Under the pieces are notes generated by a model, which was given only the letters and a program-made list of their open reading frames with translations, did no database searches and was not told the origin of the DNA. 64,000 bases of DNA from Meloidogyne chitwoodi (taxonomy: Eukaryota; Nematoda; Chromadorea; Rhabditida; Meloidogynidae), in the NCBI GenBank assembly GCA_015183035.1, contig JACZZP010000003.1, forward strand, positions 2,170,001 through 2,234,000. Reading direction: 5' to 3'. The position numbers and the translations under genes are program-made. This document shows, piece after piece, positions 13,331 through 27,243 of the stretch. The stretch's first letter is position 1. Each line of letters starts with the position of its first letter.

Positions 13331-16300
13331 TTTAATAAACTTAAATAAATATTTAAAAAAAAACATTTTTTAAAATTAATTAATATTTATTTTTAAATAT
13401 CAAATATAACTTTTATTTTGAATTTTTTTTTAATTTTTTAAAAATGTTTTAATATTAATTAAAAAAATTTTCTTTCTATTAAAATTCTTATTTTATTTTT
13501 TCTTTTAAAAGAGGATTATTTATTTATTTTTAAATTTATTTTATTTTATTTTTTACTTCAAAATTAATTAAATTTAAATATAATTTTTAAAATAAAATAA
13601 ATATAAGCTTTTACGTTTTTTTAATTTTTTTTGTCTTTTTTTTTGAGGAAATTTCATTTTTTAAATTTGGCATGCGATGAAATGACCACTTTTTAATTTT
13701 TTTCTTATTAATTAATTTTTAAACTTTTGTTTTTTTAGGTTTTAGCCTAAATTTTATTTTAATTTTTTATTATTTTAACTCTTTCTGCGCACTAAAATGT
13801 CCTTTTTATTTAAATAATTATTTCTCTTTTTTGTACTTTAATTTTATTTTTAATTTAATTTATTTTTTAACATTTCTCGCTTTTGTCTTTTTCTTTTTTT
13901 CTTTTAATTATTTGACTTTTAATTTATTTATTTTTTATTTTTTTCTAAATTTTTCCTTAAGGCTAAATATATTTTTCTTTTACTCTTTAATTTTGTTTTG
14001 ATAAAAATAACGAAAACTTTGTTTTCATCAATCTAAAAAAATTATTTTATTTTATTTTTTTTTTAATTTTATGGTTAAAACAAATTTTTCTTTTTTAATA
14101 AATATTTTACTGGTTCTGCACTTTATTTATTTAAAAAATAAAAATTTATTTATTTTTTATCAACTTTTCCCCCCAACAAAGAAGAGCAGATTCAGCAAAA
14201 GCATTAATTTTGTCTTTTTTAATACTCCGGACTTTTTATTTTATTTTTTTTATTTTTTGAATGTTTTTAATTTAACTAAGAGACATTCGCGCGAAAAATT
14301 AAAGAAACTTGTTTTTTTTTATTTCTACGAAAAAAAAATAAAAATTAAATAAATTGGATTGTTAAAATGTTGGAAAGAACAAAAAATTATTTTTTTTTTA
14401 ATTTTTTTTTATTTTTTGGAAGAAAGGGGGAGAGATATTTTTGTAAAAACTGGGAGTAACTTTAATATAAATATATTTGTTTTTAAATAATTATTTTAAT
14501 TTTTTAATTTATTTATTTTTATTTATTTTTAACTTGAAAAATTAGTTAATTAATTAATTTATTTATAAGAAAATTAAAAAAAAAATTATTTTATTTTTTA
14601 ATTAAAAAATAAATGAATATAAATATTCAAAATTTTCTAAAAAGTCTAAAATTCACAAAAAAAATTTTTTTTTGTGAATTCCTATTTTTCTAAAATATAT
14701 TTCTTTAAAAATAAAAAAAAGAATTTAATATGGCTTATTTAGTTGTTTTTATTTTTTTTAAATTTATTTAAAATAAAAAAGCGGATTTTTCCTCTCAAAA
14801 AATATATTATTTTTATTCTGTTTATTATTAAAAATATATTTTTTTAAATTTATTTTGTGTTGCTAAAATTATACATATTTAATAATATTTTAAAAAAAAA
14901 AAAAGAATTTTTTTAATTAAAAAATATTATTTTTTAAGAGAGAGACAGTCAATTATATTTATTAGTCTTTGAATTAAATATTATATATTTAATATATGTT
15001 TCTTTTTTATTTTATGTTTTTATATAAAATATATATAATTTTTGTTGCTTAAATATATTTATTTTAATTCATTCATTTTATTAAAGGATATTTATTTTAT
15101 TTTTTTAAATTAATTTTTATTTAAAGAAAAATTAAAAAAAAATGATAGAATTATTTAAGTGTAAAATGGCGCCATTTCAACGCAGACAAATTTTATAGTA
15201 ACTAAAATTTAACTAAAAAATTACTAAAAATTTGTATATAAATTTATAAAAATTTAAAAATAATTTTTAAATTATTTTTAAATTAATTTATTTAAATTAA
15301 AAAAATTAATTAATTTTTTAAACTTTAAATTTGGACTGTTTTTTCACTACATTTTAAAACTAAACTTGATTAATATTTTATTAAAAATTTTAAAATTTTT
15401 ATTAAATTAAGGTAACACTTGTTTCTTATTTTTTAAAGTCATTTTCAATTATTTAAAAAATATTTATCAAAAATTTGTTTTTTTGACATATCTAATATGT
15501 ACTCTAAAAGAAGAAAATCTCCTAAATATTTTGACAGATTTTTCTTTTTTTATTAAAAATTATTTTTTAATAATAATTAAATTTATAAATTAATTTATAA
15601 AAATATTTTTTAAAAATTAATTAATTTATTTTTTAGAATAAATTAATATTTTTTTTTATTTTTTTTTTTAAGCAAAAAGGAGGATTTTTTCCCTTTTAAA
15701 TTTGATATAATTATTTAATTTATATTATTAATTAATTATTTTATTTATTCAAAAAATAAATAAATATTTATTATAATTAATAATATTAAAATTTATTTTA
15801 TGTTAAATTTTAATTTTTTATTATTTTAAATAAATAACCAACTAAAATGAAAGAAAATTATTATTTTTTTTAATATTTTATTTATTTTAATAAACTTTTT
15901 TTAACAAAAAAAATCTCTCTTCTTTTTAATAATTTTTCATTTTGTACTTTTTTTGAGTAAAATAAAAAAAAAATAATTTTTTTTTTCAATTTTTCATATT
16001 TTTAAAAATATTCTCCCAATATGTAATAGCCTCTCCTCCTCTTCTCTTTTGATTTATTATTTTTTATTTGGACACAAGTTTTTACTTTTTTTTTACAATT
16101 CTCTTTTTTTATTTTAAAAAGCTTTGTTTTTACCAAAAAACTTTTAATTTAAAAAAAAAAATTTTTTGAGCGCATCTACTCTTTTTTAAAGTAATAACGG
16201 TTACACACTAACCTTACATATTTTAAAATTTTATAACTTTTTTTTTGAATAAATATTTTATTTTAATTTTTGTTTTATTAAATAGAGAAGAATCTGGGCT

Positions 16301-19300
16301 ATTTTTTAAATTAATAATATTATTTTTTTATTTTTATTTAAATATTTTATTAATTTTTTAGTTCCGTTTTTATGCATATTTTTATATTTTTTTAACTTTA
16401 ATTTTAATTTTTTTAACGACAAATTTTATTAATTTTTTTTATTTTGTATCTAATATTTTGCTTTATTCAAATAATAAAATTTAAATAATTAGTTCAATTT
16501 AACTTAAAAATAAAGGATTTGTAAATACCCCCATTAACTACTGCCTCTTTCTTTTTACTTTATTTAATTTTTTCACAAAATAAAAAATTTTTCTTTCATA
16601 ATAAAAAATTTTATTTTTTATTATTAAAAAAACATTTTACCAAAAAAAATTTTTCTAAAAATTAAAATAATTTTTGCTTTATTTTAAAAAATAATGTTTG
16701 TGCACACACTTTTTATTTATTAAAATAATTTACTTTAAAAACTTGAAAAAAAGTTTATTTATTTATTTTGGGCGGAGTCTAATAAATCAAAAAAAAAAAA
16801 GTTGGAAACTTTAAAAAATAAACTTTTTCTTTTCCTTTTATTTTTAAAATTAATCTCAGACAATATTTAAATAATATTTTGGCCTTTCTTTTTCCATTTT
16901 TTTAAAAAATAAAAAATATATTTTAATAAAAACTCTTTGAACCAAAAAATCTATGCGAGTGTTTTTTATTCAAGTGTAAAAATCCCCCAAAAATGGCAAT
17001 GAAAAAAAAAGAGTTATTTAAGTTAAAAACGCGGGTCCCCCCTATTTTTAATATTTTTTTTTTCATTTCTCTCACCACTTTAAAATAAAATAAAAAAAAA
17101 TAAATTTTTATAATATTCCATTTTGCCACTTTAAGCAAAAAAAAATAAAAAAATATTTTTTATTTTTTTTTAAATAATATATAAACTTTCCTTTTTTAGT
17201 ACTCAAAGTTTGTGATTTTTTTACTTTAAATAAATAAATAAATATATTAATGGATATTACCACACAATTATTAACTCTCTTTTTAAATTAATTTTATTTA
17301 TTTGTTTTTTTTAAATAAAAAAATTATTATATTATTTAGTGAATTTGTAAAATTATTTTAAGTTAGGACGTTTGGATGCGGATTTATTAGTGTCGGACTT
17401 TTTGACGCGAAGTTATTAGAATTCATTAAATTTATTTAAATTTATAAAATATTTTTTAATAATAACTTTTAATATTTTTTCAGATAAAAATTAAAAATAA
17501 AAATAATTTTAAATAATTTATAAAAATAGACATAATATTTAATATTTATTTTTGCAAATATTTTGCAACACATTTTTTTTACTTCCTTTACTACAATTTA
17601 ATTTAATATATTTTTAGCAACAAAAAAAAATTAGAAAAATAAAAATAAATAAATATTTTTTAAATAACGTAAAATAATTTAAAATAAATTTTAAAAAATT
17701 AAAAAAAATTTTTTTTCAATTAAATTTTTAAAATTAAGAAAAGGACGTTTCAGTGCTGCTTACTTTTTTATTTAAATTTTTAATAATTCTAAATTTTTTA
17801 TAAAATTTATTATTGGAAAATATTTTTTTAAATATATATTTAATTTCCTTTTTATTTTCTCAACAACCGATTAATTTTTAAATTAAATATTTAATTATTC
17901 TTTTTCTTTTCCTTAAAACAAAGCCTCTACTAAATTAAGCTTTACGGGAAATATTATTTTTTTAAATATAATTTTATTTTCTCTTATTCTCTTTTTTTTA
18001 ATTTTCTTTTCAATTTTTTTTTCATTAAAAAACAATTTAAAAAAATTATTTTTTAAATTAATCATCACACGGACGTTTCGGTACATATTTTTTTTTTTGA
18101 TTTTATTTTATTTTTTTAATTAATTATATTATTTCCCTTATTAAATATTTCTCTCTTCTTTTATATTTTTTTTATTCCTTTAATTTTCTTCTTCTCTCTC
18201 TCTCTCTTCTCAATTAAATTAAAAACTAGTTAATTTTTAATAAATTAAAAAAATTTTTTTTTTAATTTAAATAAATATATATATTTCCTCTAATTTTTTT
18301 TTTTCTAATTTTTCATTTTTATTAATTTCTTTAATATAAATTCGCTAAAATTAACTTTTTTTGGGAATAAAGAAAAAAAAATAAAAAATTGAAGTATTCG
18401 CACAAAATTTAAAAAAAGAAGAAGAGGAAATAGAGAAAAATAAGTATTAAAAAAAAGGAAAAAAATTTTTTTAAAGCTTGTTTATTAAATTTTGCGAAAA
18501 ACTGGTTAAAAAAAGAAGGATAAAAATAATAAAAATGTGTGTTGTTGGGTAAAGTTTGTTTTTAATTTATTTACTAATTTAAGAGAAATAATATTTTTAT
18601 TTTTTTAAATTAATTATTATTTTATTTTAATAAATAAAATAATTAATTAATTATTTTAATAAATAAAATAATTAATTAATTATTTTTGGGTGTTTATTTA
18701 ATATTTTTATTTAATTAAATTAATTAATTTATTTATTTATTTATTAAATATTATTTCTGTTATCTCTCTTATAAATAAAAAATATTTAATTATAAATATA
18801 TTTTTATAATATTTAGTATTTAATTATAAATAATATTAGGTTGTCTATTTTATTTACTACAAATTTAATGACTCTTTAATATTATTTAAATTATTTTTTA
18901 AAATTTTGACATTTTTTATTTTATCTAAAATTTCTATGTTTTTATTTTTTTTTTAATTTTGTGTGTTTTAATATATAATAAATTTTTAAATTAATTATTT
19001 TATGAAGAACAGTTAAATAAATAAATAAATTTAATTATTAAATTAAAAAAAAATTAATTAATTTATTTTTTAATTTAATAATTAAAAGAATTAATTAATT
19101 TATTTATTTATATTTTTTTTTAATTTTTTTCTTTGCAATTTTATTTATTTTTCTTTGCATCCAACAACCCGCGCATTTAATTTCTTTTCCTTCTCTTCTT
19201 TTCTCTCTTCAATTATTTTTGCCCACCCACAGAACAAATAAATAAATAAACTTTTTTTTTAAAAATCGCCAACTTTTTTTTTTTTAAGTTTACAGCATTT

Positions 19301-19418
19301 TTTTAACATTTATTTATTTATTTTCTCTTTTTTTAATTTTATAAAGTCAAAAAAAATTGTTTGAATTGTTTTGTCCTTCACATTCCCAACCCAATAAAAT
19401 TATTCATATTTTTTTTTT

Positions 19419-19742
19419 GAGGCGTTTCGGCGCAGAAAATTAAAATTTTTTAAATTAAAAACAATTTATTATTTTTAAAATTTTTTGTTTTTTTTTTATT
19501 TTGCATTTTTTATTTTATAATATTTAAAAATATATTTTTTTTATTTTTTTATCTAATTTTTCTATTATTTTTACATCATTTTTATTTAAATTTTAAATTT
19601 AAAAAATTTTTTGGACACTAGAGTCTTATTATTTTTTAAATAATTTTTTAAATATTTTATATATGTAAATTATTTTTAATTTTAAATTTATTATTTTCTA
19701 AATTTATTTTAAAAAATAATTGTCAGCGCCGAAATGACCCTT
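19419..19742. mobile_element. Candidate MITE with GGC-TTTCGGCGC ends
   Basis: The left end GGCGTTTCGGCGCAGAAAAT is mirrored on the opposite strand of the right end by GGTCATTTCGGCGCTGACAA. The 13-14 bp cores are nearly identical, and the interior is AT-rich with no coding sequence. Similar cores occur singly near 13671, 15171, 17742, 18071 and 21713. No clean target duplication was found, so the boundaries are approximate. Confidence 0.45.
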
Positions 19743-21169
19743 ACCCTCTTTCTTCGTCGTCCATTTTTTCTTCTCACTTAACCAATAATTCAATTGTAAT
19801 AAAAAAAAAATTTCTCTTCCGCTCATTTTTATTTTTTCTTTTCACGCAGTCCACTCTTGTAAAAAAATAAAAATCGCCATCGGCTAGTTATAAATGACAT
19901 TGAAATTATTTAAAAAAATTAAAAAACGGGGGGATTAGTCAAATTCAATAAATATTAAATAAATATATTTGAAGAAAAATTATTTTTTTTTTTAAATAAA
20001 TATTTTTTTTTGCCCACACAAATTATTTAAAAAAAAAATTTAAATTTATTATAAAAAAATTTATTTTTTTAATTATTTAATTTATTTATAAACTAAACAT
20101 ATTTAATAATTTTTTTATTCCATTTTCCATTTTTATATTAAAGAATATATACAATTATTTTATTTTTATTTTTAAATATTATTATTATTAAATTTGACAA
20201 TTTTTTACAATTTTTGAAAAAATTGTAAAAATTTTATAAAATTTGATCTTTTAATATATTTAAAAAATATATTAATTTTATTTAATAATTAAAATAAATA
20301 ATAATTTAAAAGTCTTCTTTATTACTCTCTACTTATTTTTAAATTACTCCTCCACTATTTTTTAATTTTTATTTTTTAAATTTAATTTAATTTATTTTAT
20401 AATTTAATTTTTTATTTTAATTTTTGTGTTTAATCGCTCTTTTCCAAACAAGCGGATCTCTTTCCCATAACAAAATTTTTCATCACACAATAAATAAAAT
20501 AAAATAAAAATACGCTCAAAAAAAAAAATTTTTTTAATATTAAATATATCCTCTAAATTCGCCGTGTGCTTTTCTTTCTCTCTCTCACTTTATTTTTAAT
20601 TTTTTTATAAAAATTTAATTTCTTTTATTTATTTTTTAGCTTTTAACGGAACAAACACACAAATCTCTCTCTCTCTCTTTTTTAAATTAATTTTTTAAAT
20701 TTCAAAAAATTAATTTAAAAATTGGGTCAATTCTATTTTTTAATTAATTCTTTATTTTAATTCTCGAATCCATTCTTTATTTTTTTTCAATTTAAATAAA
20801 TAAAAAAATTAAATAATTGTAATAATTATTTTTACTGTCTCTAGACAATTTTAAAAATAAATAAAAATATTTAATTTTAAAAAAATAGAAAAAAATTTTT
20901 TTTTCTTCAAGATATTCTAAGTAAAATTTAAAAATAAAAAGAAAAATATAAAAAATATTTTAAAATTTATTTTAAAAAATTTAAGATTTTTTAATAATTA
21001 TTTTATCAATTTTTTTTAATTTTCCTTCACAAAATTTATTTTAAAAATTAAATAAAATTAATTTTTTATAATTAAATTGCTTAAAAAAAATTTTCTATTA
21101 CTTTATTAATACTCTTTTATTTTTATTTTATTTTTTTAAATTTTATTTTTGCAAAAAAAAATAAAATAC

Positions 21170-21240
21170 CACTCACCGGATTCGAACCCATGACCTTTGT
21201 GGGTAATAATCGGCGCATTTATCCGATTAACCAAAAGTGC
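21170..21240 (-). pseudogene. tRNA-like relic
   Basis: On the minus strand the sequence holds an exact B-box (GGTTCGAATCC) and, about 45 bases upstream, an A-box-like TGGTTAATCGG. This is the internal Pol III promoter arrangement of a tRNA. The T stem has one mismatch, and I could not build a proper anticodon or acceptor stem. It is therefore a decayed tRNA gene or the head of a tRNA-derived SINE rather than a working tRNA. Confidence 0.5.
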
Positions 21241-22276
21241 ATTTTTATATATTTTGCTTGGTTTTGTCTACTTTTTCTGCAAAATAAATGCACTTTTATT
21301 TATTAAAATTCGATTTTTTTAAAATTTTTATTGGCAGTTTGCCCTCATCTTTAATCTGTTAATTCTTTTTATATTTTTTTTTGCACTTTATTTTATTTAA
21401 ATTTAAAAATTTAAATTTTTTATTTATTTAAATTTTTCTAATCGACTAAATTATTTAATTTTTCTCTCTCTTTTACTTATTAATTTTTAGGAATAAAGCT
21501 TTTTTTTTAAATTAAAAAATAATAATTTAATTTAATTTTTAGTAAATAAATATAAATATTTATTAATTTTTAAATTAATTATATTTATTTAATTCTGCCT
21601 TCCCAAATTTTATAAAATAAAATAAATTTTAAATTTATTTTTTAATAAATTAAATTATTTTTATTTACTGAGATGTTTTGTCCACCAATCTCTGCCAAAA
21701 AATAAAAAAAGTTTTGCGTTGAAATGTCCATATTTTTCTTCTTCTTCTTGTTATTTTCCCCTTCTTTTTTATAAATTTAAATTATTTTCTTCGTCTTTTC
21801 AATTTAAAAATTTTAAAATTAAAATATATGTATATATAACATTAATTTTTTTATTTTGGCAATTCGTTAATATTTGCTAATATTTATAGATATTTTTCTT
21901 TTTATTTATTTTAAAAAATTCAATTTTTTTAATTCAAAATAAAAATAAAAAAATCACTAAAAATAATAAAAATAAAATTTAACAATGTTTTTAATCGTTA
22001 AAAAATTCTTTTTTTATTAAAAAAATAAAATTTTGTATCATCATCATTTCACAAATTTAACCAAAATATCTGTTGTTTATAATTTTTTTTTTTGACTTAA
22101 AATTTGTTTTATAATAAACCAGTTTTCATGCTAATATATTTATATATTATTTTATTTTTCATTTTTTCTTCAATCATTCTTTAAATTTTGTGTTCAAATA
22201 TATTTTTTCTTTTCTTTTTATTTTTTTGTTTCATAATTTTACTCGTCTAGAAATTGTTTATAAACTCTTTTGGCGT

Positions 22277-22640
22277 GGTAATGTTTGGGCGTGTGTGTAT
22301 ATTATTGCCTAATTATACCAAATTAGTTGACCAATTAATTATAATAAAATTTTGTAAAAATAGCTTTTGTATTATTACATATTTATTTAAAATTTTAGAT
22401 TTTTTGGTTTATTATTTTTAAAGTTATGGCCAAAAAACGTTGCTTCCAAAGATAAACATTTTCAGCTATCAGTTGATATTTTTGACCATAACTTTTGAAT
22501 TTTGAAATCAAAAATTTTGAAATTTTTAGTATTATTAGATAACACATTTATTAATCTTAATACAAAATTTGAGACTTGTAACTTTTTATTTGACAATATT
22601 ATAAGCGTTCGGCCAACATTACTTCACCCAAACATTGCTC
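22277..22640. mobile_element. Candidate palindromic non-autonomous element
   Basis: The left side has GTAATGTTTGGGCGTG and the right side, on the opposite strand, GCAATGTTTGGGTGAAG. Internally, AAGTTATGGCCAAAAA is mirrored by the complement of TTTTTGACCATAACTTT. The layout suggests a hairpin-forming non-autonomous element with a diverged inner part shared with 13000-13330. A similar CCAAACAT end recurs near 22800. Boundaries and duplications are unclear. Confidence 0.4.
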
Positions 22641-24045
22641 TCTTCTAAAATTGCAATATATTCGCAAATACTCAGCTAAAAATTATAAATTTTTTAAAAA
22701 ACATAGCTAACACTATAAAGCAAAAGTTTACAAATTTACATAGTCCAAACTGTTTTTTTAACCATTTTATGGCCATACGCCCGACAATTGTTGTTGCGTC
22801 CAAACATACAACTTTACTCTTCTAAAAATTGTGAATCTCCGCTTCTTTTTTTTAAATTTTATTTTATTTTTTGCTGATTTTGTCATAAAACTTTTATATA
22901 TAAAATGCTTGTTGTGTGAAGTATCCATGAAACTAGTTATAAAAATATATAAATTCTTTTCGTAGAAACGCCGCCAAAATAATCAAATTGCAAACTTTTT
23001 TTTTTATTTTTTGCGCTTAGCGCGCTTCTTCTCTCCCCAAACATTTTTTCAATCGCCTCAGCTTACATATTTTATTTTTTCAATTTTATTTTCTGTATTA
23101 CCAACTTGTTCACTTTGCTTTTTTTAATAAAGTTTTTCTTTTATTTTTCTTTCAAAAATAATTTAATTATTTATTTATTTATTTGTTGTTTGAGTCGTGT
23201 AAAATTTTTTAAATTAATCTTTTGTGCATTTTATTTTTTCTTTCTTGATATACAGATCCTTTCGGGGATTCTAATCCTTTTTAAATTAATTTTTAATTCA
23301 ATATTTAATTTACTATACTCAAATGACATTAATAAACAATTTAATTTTTAAGACTTTAATGTTCAAATATGCAACAATTTGAGTCTTTAATCGAGATATT
23401 AGATAATTTTTAAATTTTACTAAATTTTCTGTTTTGTCCTTGATCTCCTCTAAATATCACTTAATGTCCTAAGAAAAAATAAATAAAAATATTATTTTTT
23501 AAAAAAGCTGTTATATCTCCCACAATAATATAATTATTTTTTGAATACAAAAATTGTGCGCTAAAAGCGACAATTAAAATAAAATAAAAAATTTTTTTTT
23601 GAGCTTTTTGTTGTTGCCGTCCTTTTATTTTATTAATAATATTATTTTTAATATTTATTATTATTTTTTAGGCCTTTTCAACACAACATGTTCTCTTCTC
23701 TTTTATTAACTCTAATAGCTTCTCTTCTTCTTCTTTTTAAAAAGAAGAAGATATTTTTGTTTCTCTTTTTCTCTAATAATAATAATATTTTTTCTTCTCT
23801 TCTTTTAATATTTTCGCCCCTTTATTTTTTATTTTTAATTCTTTTGATTTCCACTAAAAAATTATGCATGAAAATTAAAAAATAAAAAACAAATAAATTG
23901 TGATTGTGCGTTTAGTAGAAATAAAAGATACAAATTATAATTTAATTTTTAGAACAAATTTTTGCTTTCGTTGTTGTCTTTAATATTTGTTAAAAGATCT
24001 AATTTCATAATATCTAATTTCATAATGTTAAATATTTTATTTGAA

Positions 24046-24207
24046 TTACCTCTCCAATATAAACACCTCCTTGGGAAAATCTGAAAAAATACTTGCGAAT
24101 GTTTAGTAGCAATCTCTCCAATAAACGCCCCTCTCCAATAAACGTCTCCTTTAATTGTGTTTTAAAAAATAGAGGCACCGGTGCTTTTATTTAAGAAAAT
24201 ACTGTAT
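24046..24207. mobile_element. Possible pogo/Tigger-type transposon end
   Basis: On the minus strand the sequence starts TACAGTATTTTCTTAAATAA. It continues with a GCACCGGTGCCTCTATTTTT block and two tandem copies of the motif CGTTTATTGGAGAGGGG or close variants. A CAGTA-type end followed by such subterminal repeats is typical of Tc1/mariner-pogo elements, which target TA. Only one end is seen, with no transposase. Assignment rests on the look of the end alone. Confidence 0.35.
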
Positions 24208-27200
24208 AATTTTGTCCAGACTCTAATTTACCTAAATCTCAGACTCTAATATACATAGTTATTTTGTATGAGTCAAAACCCCCCTCTATTTCTTCACTAA
24301 TTTCCACACCGTTTTTTGTTTCTTTCAAAACTTGAATTTTCCTTACATAATTTTTTTTCCCAACTAATTTAATATATATAAGTGATCTTTATAGCCAACA
24401 CGCAGTGTAATAAATAAATAAATAAATTAATATTTTTTTTAATTTAAATTTTTTTCTTTCCTCTGTGTGGCGTAATTAATTTATTTTTATTTTTATTTTG
24501 CGCTTCAAAACACAAAAATGTCTGTACATTTTTCTTAAATAATTATTTCTTTTAATTTTTTGGCTTCTGTTTGGATTAAAATTAAAAAAAAAGAGAGAGA
24601 AAAATTTTTTTTAATTTTTATTTATTAAAAAGAAAGAGAATAATAATAATATTTAATTGAAAAATAGTTGTTGTAATACTAAAACAAAAATTAAATAATA
24701 ATTATTTAAAAAAAATTTATCTTTTTTTCTGAGAGTTAAAAAGATGCGAAAAAAAAGACTTTTTTATTATAAAAAATAAATATTTTAATTAATTATTTTT
24801 TAAAATTTTTTAAATAATTAAAATATACACTCTTTTCCAGTTAGTCGCCTTTGACTGTGATAATTATAAATTATATATAAATATTTTAAAAATAACAGAA
24901 AAAGATCTTTTAATAAATTTAGGATATATGTATATTTGAGGAAAGAATAGCAAATTTAGGAGTTTGGGATAACTAAAGAATTTTGAATCGGATTTTGGCA
25001 TTTAAAAGAGGTTTTTTGGCATAATGCCAAAGTAATAAAAATTAAAAATTTATGCCTTATTTTCTATTTATTAAAAAATTATTTTTAAATTCTTTAAAAC
25101 CAATTTTGTCATATTTAAATTATTTAAATATTTCAAGACTCAACTAAACCTTTATTTAATTAAACTCTAACCCTTTTTTAATTATTTATTTTAAATAATT
25201 TCTTCTCAACATTTTTTAATCATAAATCAAAAATTTAATTTAAAATAAAAAATATTTTTTTATTTTATTAAATATATTTTTGTTTCACAAACATTTTAAT
25301 TTTATCTAGCCTTTATAGCTTAAAGAGAAGAGAGTGTTATAGTTTGTTTGGTCATCGGCGTTTTTTTATTTTTTGTCTCATTTTATTTTAAATAAAAAAT
25401 TTTTTTTCCTCTCTCTTCTTTTTTTGCCTCTTCAAGAGATTGATTATTATTTATTTTATTTATTTTTATATTATTTTGCCATGTTGTGTTGTTGTAAATC
25501 AAAATGGCTTGGCATTCAATCATTTTTTTATCTAAAAATTATAAAAATGTCAAAAAATTTTTTTTTTGCAAAAAAATAAAAAACTAATTCACCTTTTTTT
25601 AAGTATTTTTTTTCAATTTTTTTAATTTGATAATTTTATTTTTTTAAATTTTGCAACAAAAAAAACATAAATATGTCGCACCCTTTTCTATTATTTTTTC
25701 AATTTTTAATTAATTTAAAATTTTTTTTTATTTTTAATTTAAATTAAGATTTAACTATATTATTCAAAAAAAAGAAATTTTTAATTTATGGACAAAAATT
25801 GTAATTGTATAAATACTCATTTTTATAGGCAAAAGTGAGTATATCTTTGCATGTTTTTCTACTACAACTTTATTATATTTAAATTTAAAATTTAGTTTAA
25901 TATATCATTTTGTAGAAAAATTAATTCTCTATTAAATGATACCAAAAACTAATTTTTAAATTAATCTTTAACTGAGTTATGGAATTTAAATTGATTGGGA
26001 GAGTACTCAAAAAGAAAAGAGAGTGTATTAAATTTAAAAAAAAAAAGAAAATAAATATTAATCTATTCAATTTTTAATGTTTAAAATTTATTCCCCCTTT
26101 TATTTTAAATAATTAATCAAAAAAACCATCTTTGACCCTTTTCTTAATATTTTATTTTTTAATTTTAAAAATTTAATCGCCGAACATTTTTATTAATTTA
26201 TTTAAACATTAATTTAAAAAAAAAATTATTTTTTTAAAAATACATATATTAACGGAAATTACATAAAATATATTTAATAAATTATATAGGGTTTTAAATA
26301 ATTTAGAAAATAATATTTTTTATTTTTTTTACATTAATATCCAATTTTTACAAAATTTTTAAAAATTTGAATTTTTGCGTTTTCATAAATTATTTACCCA
26401 AAAGAATATTTTTTTAATTTATATTTTTTGTTAAAAATTTATTTTTAAATTTATTTTTACATAATTAAAGTCCTTTCCTATTTTTTAATTTTTTTTTAAT
26501 TTTTTGCAATTTTATTTCTGCGTTTTTTCGGCGCTGTCATTTCCAGGGACAGCAAAATCCTCGTGAGCGCGATAATCTTTTTTTCCCTTAAAAATATCCC
26601 CGTTCTCTTCTGGTTTAAAATATCCAACAATTACATCAATATTAAATATATATGTAATTATTACCTAATATTTATTAAATAAAAATTAAATTTTATTTTG
26701 GCATTATATATTTTTTGGCGTTTTGTATTTTACCCTTTTTAAATATTTAAATTTTTTAATTTTTCTTGCTTTCGTATAGATTTATAATTTATTTTTTATT
26801 AAAAAATACACATTTTTATTTTTCCTTTTCCAACTTCTTTACATATTAATTTATATAAATACGTGTTTTGACGAATTGTCAATTGACCCTTTTTTAATTT
26901 TTTCATTTATTTTTTTTTAATTTTTAAACATTTATATTTTTAATTTTTTTAATCATTTTCAGTAGATAATAAAGAGAATTCTTAAATATATTAAAAAAAA
27001 GAAAGGAGAAACGTCTTTATTATGGGCAGTATAAAAACAACAAACAACAAAAATAACTAAAAATAAAATAAAATAATTATTAAATTAAAAAATATTTTTA
27101 TTTATTTAATTTTATTATTTTTAACTACTAAAAGGACAACGATTTTTTTCTTTCAGAAAATTTATTTTTAAAAAGCCCATTTCTTTTATTTTATTTAAAT

Positions 27201-27243
27201 ATTTGAAAATCTACTTATCTATTTATTATATTATTCATTTTCT

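Larger units (their letters stand above)
9578..27156. other. AT-rich gene desert, part 2
   Basis: About 17.6 kb of very AT-rich DNA without a supportable gene. It holds short GC-richer islands that look like transposon relics (listed separately) and a tRNA-like relic at 21170-21240. Open frames such as 14071-14352, 23106-23351, 23688-23885 and 25373-25579 are low-complexity hydrophobic strings. A strong acceptor (TTTTTTTCTTTCAG, ending at 27156) closes this stretch just before the first coding exon of the zinc-finger gene. Part of it may therefore be outron or 5' intron of that gene. Confidence 0.6.

Noticed and set aside
23688..23885. Hydrophobic 65-codon frame that looks like a membrane protein
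   Set aside because: Composed of CTT/TTT/AAG runs. Low-complexity DNA gives this by chance.
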